In this document: positions 1 to 6,262 of the stretch, one piece after another
How the letters are laid out: every line of letters starts with the position of its first letter
How positions within the stretch are numbered: the first letter of the stretch is position 1
From: Candidatus Altimarinota bacterium
GTDB taxonomy: Bacteria; Patescibacteriota; Gracilibacteria; Absconditabacterales; Absconditicoccaceae
Reading direction: 5' to 3'
Length of the DNA: 7,183 bases
Assembly (NCBI GenBank): GCA_027013285.1
Contig: JALUXR010000078.1
Location: 1-7,183 of the forward strand
Notes under the pieces: model-generated
Seen by the model: only the letters and a program-made list of their open reading frames with translations
Told to the model about the DNA's origin: nothing
The model's database searches: none
Made by a program: the position numbers and the translations under genes

Positions 1-1521
1 TTCTATAAACATAGACTTACTCCTATATTGTAAAGATTCCAAAATATCTTCTTTTTGTATATCTTTATGTCAAGCTATATCAGCCAAAGTTCTAGCAAGT
101 TTAATTGTTCTATGCACCGATCTTGCAGATAAAGATAATTTGTTTGAAGCAAGTTTTAATGTAGCTTCGACATTTTTTTTCAAAGGACAATACTTTTGAA
201 TTAATTTCGGGTCCATTTGAGAATTAAAATTTATTTTTTCATTTTTAAATCTTTCTCTTTGAATCTTAACAGCTTGAATCACTTTTTGTTTTATTTGTTC
301 AGAAGTTTCTTCTTTTGTTTTAGACAAAATTTTGTCTATTTTCTGTCTAGGCACTTCCAAAAGGATATCAAACCTATCAAGCAACGGTCAAGAAATTTTT
401 CACTGGTATTTTTTAACTTCATTTACACTACAAGTACATTGTTTTTCTTTATCTTGAAAATATCAGCATTTACAAGGGTTCATAGCAGAAACAAACATAA
501 AATCAGCTGGATAAGTAGTAGAACCAGAAGCCCTTGAAATAACTATTTTTTTATCTTCCAATGGTTGTCTAAGTACTTCTAAAACTTGTCTAGGAAATTC
601 CGGTAATTCATCAAAAAATAATATTCAATTATGAGCTAGTGAAATCTCTCAAGGTTGTAAAGTAGCTCATCATCACACGATACTTACACCTGAAGCAGTA
701 TGATGAACAGCTCTATATGGTCTTGAAGAAATAATTGGTTGTTCTTTATTTAACAATCATTTAATAGAATAAATCATAGATGTTGTAATAATTTCATCTT
801 CTGTCATATCTGGTAAAATTCATTTGATAGCTTTTGCTAACATTGTTTTTCCACTTCAAGGAGGTCATACCATCAAAATATTGTGCATACCAGCTGCAGC
901 TATCATCAAAGCTCTTTTTTGTAAAAAATTTCATTTTATATCAGCAAAATTTACATCATACTTATCTTCATATTCTATTTTTTTAGTTTGGACAAATTTT
1001 AATTCTTGTTGATTTAACAAAATTTTCAATAAACCATCCAAATTCTTAACTGAAATTATATTCACACCATCTATATAACTTGCTTCTTGAGAGTTGTCTT
1101 CTGGAACAAAAAAATATTTAAATCATTCTTTCTTTCATTTTACAATTACAGGAATTATTCATTGAATAGGTTTTATCTCACCATCTAATCATAATTCTCA
1201 AACAAATATAGACTCACTAATTAACTTATTGTCTATATTGTCTATAACTAACTGTAAGATAGCTACAGCAATTGGTAAATCATATCTATTTCAAGTTTTC
1301 TTTAAATTTGAAGGTGAAAGATTAATTATAAATTTTCTATTTGGTAATTTTATATCCAAATTTCTAAAAGCTGATCTAATTCTTTCTTTTGCCTCTTTCA
1401 CAGAAGTATCTGCAAGTCAAACAATTTCTATAGTTGGTATAGATTTACTACTATCAGCTTCTACAGTTATTATAAAACTTTCAATTCAAATATTTGTAAC
1501 ACTAAAAACCTTTGAAATCAT
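1..1521 (-). CDS. comM: ComM/YifB-family Mg-chelatase-like AAA+ ATPase (UGA=Gly), 3' end cut by window edge
   Basis: The frame gives 507 residues from the ATG at 1521 to the left edge, about the full family length, so probably only a few C-terminal residues are missing. The order fits the family: N-terminal ChlI-like domain (about 1-170, with [19 protein letters not shown] at 33-51), Walker A GPPGSGKT (219-226), GGGA (283-286), PGEISLAHNG (290-299), Walker B LFFDE (301-305), a four-Cys segment NPCKCGY...CTC (Cys 350, 352, 362, 364), SGPLLDRFD (377-385), and a C-terminal helical domain ending in LQYRS. About 22 of 29 glycines are TGA, including two in Walker A. ComM proteins are hexameric branch-migration helicases that help integrate DNA taken up by transformation; that role is family knowledge. 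The gene follows two pilin-like genes with a 10-base gap and is probably cotranscribed. No Shine-Dalgarno sequence is visible. The family is certain; the transformation role is likely but not shown here. Confidence 0.95.
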
Positions 1522-1531
1522 TTTATATTTT

Positions 1532-1891
1532 TTAAAATAAATTAATAAGTAATTTAATAATTAAGTATGCTAATAATGATACAAATATTCAAACTAATCA
1601 CCAAATAAGTATTTTGTTTGCTTTTTTAAGTTCTGCAGGATCTCAATTTGAACTTATTAATAAAATTCAGCCATAAAGAACCATACCTAAAGCAACAGAA
1701 CCAAAAATAAACCAAAGATAAATATTTACTTTTTTTGCTAAACTTTGATAATAATTTTTAGTATCTGAAGAATCTGTTATACTTGCTGTAGATTGAATAT
1801 CCTTTGTAGAATCTGGTAAAATATCTACTTTATAAGAAAAAGTAAATCATAATCAAAGTATTAAACTTATTAATATTAGTATTTTTTTCAT
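1532..1891 (-). CDS. Small two-helix membrane protein, CPR/T4SS pilin-like (second copy)
   Basis: A 119-residue protein, ATG at 1891, TAA at 1534-1532. Residues 1-20 form a signal-peptide-like hydrophobic start, followed by a polar, Ser/Thr/Asp-rich stretch (22-50). Then come two membrane helices (about 56-80 and 93-117) joined by a short loop, ISSNGDPAELKKANK (79-93). Helix, GG, a G(D/N)xxKxKKA-type loop and a second helix is the pattern of the small VirB2/TrbC-like pilin family common in candidate phyla bacteria. About 6 of 9 glycines are TGA, including the one in the loop. It lies 25 bases downstream of a similar gene and 10 bases upstream of comM, so the three are probably one transcript. 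A pilus or envelope-channel subunit is the likely role; no function can be proven from the sequence. Confidence 0.8.
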
Positions 1892-1916
1892 TTTTTATTG
1901 TATTTTAATTTAAATT

Positions 1917-2306
1917 TTAAGATCATTTAACAATAGTCGTTCATACAGATAAAATTAATTGTAATATTACCCAAGCTCAAAAAGCTATAATAAATCAAAT
2001 TATTGAAATAATTAAATTATCTCTAACTTTTTTAGCTTTTGAATCATCTCACATACTCATCATAAATCTAATACCACCAAACAAAACTACTGCTACTCAA
2101 ATTATAATTGTAATATTTAATAACAATTTAGCAGTATTATGGACTTTTTTTGAAACTTGTAAATTATTTTTATTTGCTGTTACTATTTGATACTGTCATG
2201 CTTCTGAACTATTTCATAAAACATCATCTAGTGCATCACCATAAGAAAAATTAACAAAAAATATTCATAAACTCAATGATAATAATAAAATAATTTTCTT
2301 TAACAT
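1917..2306 (-). CDS. Small two-helix membrane protein, CPR/T4SS pilin-like (first copy)
   Basis: A 129-residue protein, ATG at 2306, TAA at 1919-1917. Residues 1-23 look like a signal peptide. A polar stretch (24-57) is followed by helix one (about 58-80, ending in LFGGIRFMMS), the loop MGDDSKAKKVRDN (85-97) and helix two (about 98-121). The layout matches the neighbouring 1532-1891 gene (signal, spacer, helix, GD-rich basic loop, helix), so the pair look like diverged duplicates. It resembles the type IV secretion pilin-like family of candidate phyla bacteria. About 9 of 12 glycines are TGA. It is the first gene of the leftward unit and sits about 35 bases downstream of the probable start site of a strong promoter. 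No Shine-Dalgarno sequence is seen. Function is inferred from architecture only. Confidence 0.8.
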
Positions 2307-2347
2307 AAACTATTTGATTTAATATAATAAATATATCTTTAAGTTTC

Positions 2348-2376
2348 ATTATAAATAAGTATAAACACTTTATCAA
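2348..2376 (-). promoter_or_regulatory. Sigma70-type promoter of the pilin-pilin-comM unit
   Basis: On the minus strand, TTGATA (2376-2371) is followed by a 17-base spacer and a perfect TATAAT (2353-2348). Transcription would start near 2341, leaving a leader of about 35 bases before the ATG at 2306. Position, spacing and match are all good. The AT richness of the region raises the chance of random matches, so the call rests mainly on the correct spacing. Confidence 0.65.
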
Positions 2377-2387
2377 TATTTATTTAC

Positions 2388-2399
2388 TATAAAAAATCA
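2388..2399 (+). promoter_or_regulatory. Possible -10 box giving a leaderless yceD-like transcript
   Basis: TATAAA at 2388-2393 lies six bases before the A of the ATG at 2400, so a transcript from it would begin at or beside the start codon. No convincing -35 box is found at the right spacing (2365-2370 reads ACACTT), and no Shine-Dalgarno sequence precedes the gene. The call is weak in such AT-rich DNA. Confidence 0.25.
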
Positions 2400-2900
2400 A
2401 TGAAAGATTTAAATTGGAAAATTAAAATATCAGATTTATTAAATAATCCTTGAACAACTGACAAAATAAAATTTGAAAATAAATTTTTAAAAGAAGATTT
2501 ATGAATACAAAATCCTTGAATAAGTTGAGAAATATTTTTAGAATGATTATCTCATGACGAAATATTAGTTGAATTAAAAAACATTAAATTCAATATAAAA
2601 TATACATGTGATATATGTTGAGAAAATTATAACAAAGAATATTTAATAAAAGAAAATGAAACTATAACATTTACAGATAATCCTGAAATAAAAGAAGAAA
2701 TACATGATGATATTTTTGAATTTAATAAAAAAAATGAAACTATAAATATAGAACCTTTTATGGAAATTATTGTTAAAAATGAAGAACCTGTAATTAAAAA
2801 ATGTTCAAATTGTAAGAACAATAAACAAACAGAGGTTACAAAAAATCAAGACGAAATTTGAGCTTATACAATGGACTTTTCAAAATTGTTAAAAAGTTAA
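2400..2900 (+). CDS. YceD/DUF177-like protein (23S rRNA/ribosome assembly family)
   Basis: A 166-residue acidic soluble protein, ATG at 2400, TAA at 2898-2900. All seven glycines are TGA. The layout fits the YceD/DUF177 family: an N-terminal beta region, a first Cys pair TCDIC (Cys 70 and 73), an acidic HDDIFEF stretch (102-108), a NETINIEPFMEIIV segment (112-125) where the family has its ID-LxExI motif, and a second Cys pair KKCSNC (Cys 135 and 138). Two CxxC pairs could bind zinc. In other bacteria YceD affects 23S rRNA accumulation and its gene usually sits directly before rpmF (ribosomal protein L32); no L32 frame is found in the gap that follows. It is divergent from the pilin-comM unit. 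The assignment rests on pattern, not strong identity, so it is moderate. Confidence 0.6.
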
Positions 2901-3088
2901 TAGATTGTTTAAAATCGTTTTTTATAATTAAAGAATTATTATATGAGTTTTAAACAATTTGTTATAAGTTCTTTAAACATATTATTATATTTTTTAGTAA
3001 CTAAGTATGTCATACAAATTTAACAATATATAATAATTTCTGTATTATTATTATTATTAATTAATTTAATTATATATATATTATATAA
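2901..3088 (+). other. AT-rich intergenic gap before tilS with inverted repeats
   Basis: This stretch is extremely AT-rich and ends in ATT/ATTA/TATA runs (about 3048-3088) directly before tilS. An 11-base perfect inverted repeat, ATTGTTTAAAA (2904-2914) and TTTTAAACAAT (2948-2958), encloses a smaller hairpin, ATAATT-AAAG-AATTAT (2924-2939). It could fold into a long interrupted stem after the yceD-like stop, but there is no compact GC stem with T-run. A 26-codon frame (2943-3023, ATG to TAA) encodes a hydrophobic peptide and is not called as a gene. No tRNA or rpmF was found. Confidence 0.5.
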
Positions 3089-3988
3089 ATGAATAATGTT
3101 AAAAAAATAATTTGATTAAGTTGAGGTCCAGATAGTATGTATTTAGAAAATATAATTGAAAAACAATTTTGAAAAGAAAATATTTTAATAGCTCATTTTA
3201 ATCATAAATTTCGTAAAGAATCAAATAATGAAGAAAAATTTCTAAAAAATTATTTTAAAAAAAAATGAATACAATTCGTATCAGAAAGTTATAATTGAAA
3301 TGATTTTAGAGAATCTACATTAAGAAAATATAGATATGATTTTTTTAAAAAAGTTGGTTGGTGAAAAAATCATTTGTATTTATGACATAATTTAACAGAT
3401 AGAATAGAAACTACAATTTTAAATATTTCTAGATGAACATGATTAAAATGATTTTTAAATATGAAAGAAATAGATAAAAAAAATAAAATTATAAGACCAT
3501 TATTAAATCTTTCAAAAAAAGAAATTCAAAAATTATGTGATAAAAATAATATTCCGTATTTTATAGATAAAACGAATTTTGATAATAATATTTCAAAAAG
3601 AAATTTAATAAGAAATGAAATATTTCCTTTATTTGAGCAGCTTTGATGAGATTTTGTTAAAAATTTTAATACAATTTATCAACAAATAGAAACTATTTTA
3701 CCAAATTTTAATATAGAAAAATATTTAATTAAATTGAATGATAATTTTTATAAATTAATTTTACCAAATAAAAATTTAGATTATTTTGTAAGAGAACTAT
3801 TTGATTATTTTTGATGATATAATTTTAGAAAATGAGTTATTCAAGAAATTATAAATTATATAAAATATTCTAAATGATGATGATTTAAAAGATATAAAGA
3901 TTTATATTTTCTAAAAAAATCAAATCAAATATATGTTTGATTTAAAATAGATGTAATAGAAATTTGACAAAAAATAAAAGAATTGTAA
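3089..3988 (+). CDS. tilS: tRNA(Ile)-lysidine synthetase TilS, short form
   Basis: A 299-residue protein, ATG at 3089, TAA at 3986-3988. TilS uses ATP and lysine to convert C34 of the CAU-anticodon tRNA-Ile to lysidine, so that it reads AUA as isoleucine. Family signatures: PP-loop SGGPDS (11-16), HFNHKFR (36-42), GHNLTDRIETTILNISRGTG (99-118), IIRPLLNLSK (134-143), and the NNISKRNLIRNEIFPLFE segment (166-183) that contacts tRNA. About 20 of 22 glycines are TGA, including TGA-TGA-TGA at residues 263-265. E. coli TilS is over 400 residues; this one seems to keep the catalytic domain and a reduced C-terminal part with no clear full TilS_C domain. The protein is essential in most bacteria, and the motifs are intact. 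The start leaves only nine residues before the PP-loop; the upstream DNA is AT repeat, and no Shine-Dalgarno sequence is visible. Confidence 0.93.
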
Positions 3989-4030
3989 TATATGATTTGT
4001 ATTAATTTAATTTGATAAGTTTTAAAAGAA

Positions 4031-4462
4031 ATGATATTAATTTATTTATTATTTATTATACTAATATTAGTAATAATTTATTTGTTATTAAAGTCTATAT
4101 CAAGTAAAAAAATAATTTGACAAAAAATATCTTTTCTATACAATAAAATGTATAAGATATTGATTTTAGATTTTTATAAGCAAAATAAAAATTTGAAATT
4201 TAAAGAAGAAGTATTATATTTTTATTATAATATAGTATTTAATAATAATGTATTTATAAAAAATAAGAAATGGCAAAATATTAATAATTTTATCAAGCTA
4301 TACTATGCAAATAGTAGTAATGATAATGGTATAAAAGTTATTTCTAATAATATAGATATATATATGTTTAAATATTATAAAATGATATCTTATAATATAA
4401 ATATATTATTATTTATATTGGCTATTTGTGTTACTATATTTATAGTCTTAGTTATTAATTAG
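4031..4462 (+). CDS. Hypothetical membrane protein with one helix at each end
   Basis: A 143-residue protein, ATG at 4031, TAG at 4460-4462. I do not recognise a family. Residues 1-20 are strongly hydrophobic (MILIYLLFIILILV...), about 22-120 are polar and rich in Lys, Asn and Tyr, and 123-142 form a second hydrophobic helix. This gives a hairpin-like membrane protein with a basic central domain (predicted basic: KNKKW and KFKEE clusters). Codon 30 is TGA (Gly); the other glycine is GGT. A start at the ATG of 4148 would avoid the TGA but lose the first helix, so the longer form is preferred. It starts 42 bases after tilS and ends 30 bases before pilT, which suggests cotranscription with one or both. 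A role as a pilus-machine membrane partner of PilT is possible but only inferred from position. Confidence 0.7.
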
Positions 4463-4473
4463 AAAATTTATTA

Positions 4474-4479
4474 TATAAT
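4474..4479 (+). promoter_or_regulatory. Possible -10 box before pilT
   Basis: A perfect TATAAT lies 13 bases before the pilT ATG and just after the stop of the upstream gene. A start site about seven bases downstream would leave a very short leader. No good -35 box is found 16-18 bases upstream, and such hexamers are common in DNA this AT-rich. Confidence 0.3.
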
Positions 4480-4492
4480 AATTATTATTAAA

Positions 4493-5563
4493 ATGACAGA
4501 ATTGCAAACTATTAAAATTGATGATATACTTACAAGTATTTCAAAAAATGATACTATTTCAGATATTCATATTTCAGCAGATGAATATATTTCTTTTAGA
4601 AAGAATTGAGATATCATTAAATATACAAAACTCCCTAAAATAACTGATGAACAAATAGAACTTATAATTAAACAAATCATGAAATGAAATATGAAAGCTT
4701 ATGAAAAATTTCTTGCAGATAGAGAAGCAGATCTTTCTTATGTTTCATCAGATTGAACTCCTTATAGGGTTAATCTATATTTCAATTTAGGTAAAATGTG
4801 ATGAGTATTAAGAAAAATTAATGCTGTTGCTATGAATATAGATGATTTAATGTTAGAAGATTTAGCTCAAAGTATAAAAGATAATGTATTAGCACAAAGG
4901 CAATGATTATTTTTGGTAACTTGACCTACATGATCTTGAAAATCTACTTCTTTAGTTGCTATGATAGATGATTTAAATCATACTAGAGCTGAACATATTA
5001 TTACTATTGAAGATCCTATAGAATTTGTTTTTACTCCAGATAAAGCAATTATTACACAAAGAGAAATTGGGCATGATAGTTGGTCATTTCCAAATGCTTT
5101 GAGAGCTGCAATGAGAGAAGATCCAGATATTGTGTTAGTTTGAGAAATTAGAGATAAATCTACAGCAGAAGCTGCTTTGAATTTAGCAGAAACATGACAT
5201 ATGGTGTTTTCTACATTACATACACAATCTGCATCTGGTACTGTAAATAGATATATTTCATTTTTTCCACCTGAGATTCAAGATTCTATAGCAGATAGAT
5301 TAGCAGATAGTCTTATATGAGTTATGTCTCAAAGATTAGTTAAAAGATCTGATGGAAAATGAAGAGTTTGAGTATATGAAGTTCTTGTAAATACTCCAGC
5401 TGTTAGAAATAATATTAAAAGAAGGCAATTACAACAAATTGATAATATTATAGAAACTGGTTCTAAACAATGAATGACATTATTGAAACAGTATGCTAAA
5501 AGAATTGTGAATGAATGAATTACTACTGAAGATAATGTATCTTGGATATTAAATTCTAATTAA
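4493..5563 (+). CDS. pilT: PilT-family type IV pilus retraction ATPase
   Basis: A 356-residue cytoplasmic hexameric ATPase, ATG at 4493, TAA at 5561-5563, of normal PilT length. The N-terminal PAS-like domain (about 1-115) includes SDIHISAD (23-30). The RecA-like domain carries Walker A GPTGSGKS (144-151), Asp box IEDPIEF (172-178), Walker B region DPDIVLVGEIRD (210-221) and His box TGHMVFSTLHT (234-244). The C-terminal part has NTPAVRNNIK and QGMTLLKQYA as in PilT. The short N-terminus and these C-terminal motifs argue for PilT, not PilB. About 16 of 21 glycines are TGA, including all three in Walker A and the Walker B glycine, the strongest proof of the code change here. PilT powers disassembly of the pilus, driving twitching or DNA pulling. 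It precedes two small helical-protein genes with 7- and 0-base gaps, probably one transcript. Confidence 0.96.
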
Positions 5564-5570
5564 TAATAAT

Positions 5571-5753
5571 ATGTCTGAAATATTTTCTTGAACAAATTGA
5601 AATAAATTTATGACTTCTGCTCAAATAAGAAAAATGCAAAAACAAATGAAAAAATCATATAAAAAAGCAGATAAAATAAGAGAAACGATGGAAGAAATAG
5701 CTAAAAAAGAAGAAATTGAAGCAGAAAAATTATTAGAAGATTTAAATGTTTAA
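5571..5753 (+). CDS. Small charged helical protein downstream of pilT
   Basis: A 60-residue protein, ATG at 5571, TAA at 5751-5753, seven bases after the pilT stop. Residues 1-14 are polar with two TGA glycines (SGTNGN at 6-11). Residues 15-58 are a continuous Lys/Glu/Met-rich helix, probably coiled coil (AQIRKMQKQMKKSYKKADK at 17-35). It ends in EAEKLLEDLNV (50-60). No known family is recognised. The tight spacing on both sides supports a real gene translated with pilT and the following gene. The tail resembles the end of the next protein (EAEDLLNSL), which may mean a shared binding motif or simply similar helix composition. Confidence 0.7.
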
Positions 5754-6173
5754 ATGAAAAATATGAGTAATACAACTTTATTAAAGAAATATATACCAGA
5801 AGATTTGTTATCTTATGCAAGTAATTTTGATTTGCCAGAAGAGTTTTTAGAAACAGATTCAGATTTAATAGTTTTGGTTTTAAAATCCAAAGCTTTGGAG
5901 TCAGATGAAGATAAACAAAATTGGTTAAACTTGTTACCTGTTATGACTGAAGAACAAATATATAAATTAAAAGAAATTTTGATAAAAGAGAAAGAAAAAT
6001 TAGATGAAATAGATGAAAAATATACAGAAAAGAAGAGAAATATAAGACAAAAATATTTGTTAAGATGGCAAAAACTTGGATATGTTGAAAAAGTTAAAGA
6101 ATTAAAAGAAAAAGAAGAACAGATGAAATCAAAAGAAGATCAAGAAGCTGAAGATTTATTAAATAGTTTGTAG
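5754..6173 (+). CDS. Conserved-looking coiled-coil hypothetical protein
   Basis: A 139-residue protein, ATG at 5754 directly after the previous TAA, TAG at 6171-6173. A start at Met4 (5763) is also possible. Residues 5-60 form an acidic helical N-terminal part (KKYIPEDLLSYAS at 11-23). The next segment, WLNLLPVMTEEQIYKLKEIL (57-76), looks like a defined motif; I have the impression of similar proteins in candidate phyla genomes but cannot confirm it. Residues 70-135 are a long Lys/Glu coiled coil. It is the only gene in the window with no TGA codon, explained by having just one glycine (GGA). Position suggests a link to PilT, for example as a cytoplasmic partner or adaptor, but this is inference. 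The gene is followed by a clear terminator. Confidence 0.85.
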   Translation: MKNMSNTTLLKKYIPEDLLSYASNFDLPEEFLETDSDLIVLVLKSKALESDEDKQNWLNLLPVMTEEQIYKLKEILIKEKEKLDEIDEKYTEKKRNIRQKYLLRWQKLGYVEKVKELKEKEEQMKSKEDQEAEDLLNSL

Positions 6174-6200
6174 AATACCAATTTAATTTGGTATTTTTTT
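6174..6200 (+). terminator. Rho-independent terminator after the pilT gene cluster
   Basis: AATACCAA (6174-6181) pairs with TTGGTATT (6188-6195) around a six-base loop and runs into a T-tract (6194-6200). It begins directly after the TAG at 6171-6173. The stem is only eight pairs with two G-C pairs, but it stands out in this AT-rich DNA and its place is right for ending the unit. Confidence 0.75.
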
Positions 6201-6204
6201 AATC

Positions 6205-6232
6205 TTGAAATTTTTAGTTTATTTTATATATA
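6205..6232 (+). promoter_or_regulatory. Probable promoter of the lamin-tail-like secreted protein gene
   Basis: TTGAAA (6205-6210) is followed by a 16-base spacer and TATATA (6227-6232), or by 18 bases and TATAGA (6229-6234). It lies between the terminator and the next gene, about 30 bases before its ATG. Weak to moderate match. Confidence 0.4.
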
Positions 6233-6251
6233 GAAAGTATTTATATTTTAT

Positions 6252-6257
6252 AAGAGA
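6252..6257 (+). promoter_or_regulatory. Shine-Dalgarno-like site AAGAGA
   Basis: AAGAGA ends five bases before the ATG at 6263 and supports that start. It is the only gene in this window with a recognisable purine-rich ribosome-binding site; the others are preceded by A/T-only leaders. Confidence 0.45.
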
Positions 6258-6262
6258 TTTTT

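Noticed and set aside
217..1540. Plus-strand open frames at 217-537, 824-1012 and 1229-1540
   Set aside because: They lie antisense inside comM, which has full family motifs; their low-complexity Phe/Ser/Leu products are shadows.
2627..2821. Minus-strand frame inside the yceD-like gene
   Set aside because: It is antisense to a frame with paired CxxC motifs and has a biased Ile/Phe/Ser product without start signals.
2943..3023. 26-codon hydrophobic peptide frame before tilS
   Set aside because: Too short, overlaps the inverted repeat, has no ribosome-binding site, and AT-rich DNA easily gives hydrophobic short frames.
3048..3088. ATT and TA runs as a replication origin or tandem-repeat locus
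   Set aside because: Only a short low-complexity run; no DnaA boxes or ordered repeat units seen.
3992..4018. Nine-codon frame ATG to TAA just after tilS
   Set aside because: Very short and ends before the next gene; no sign of a leader peptide function.
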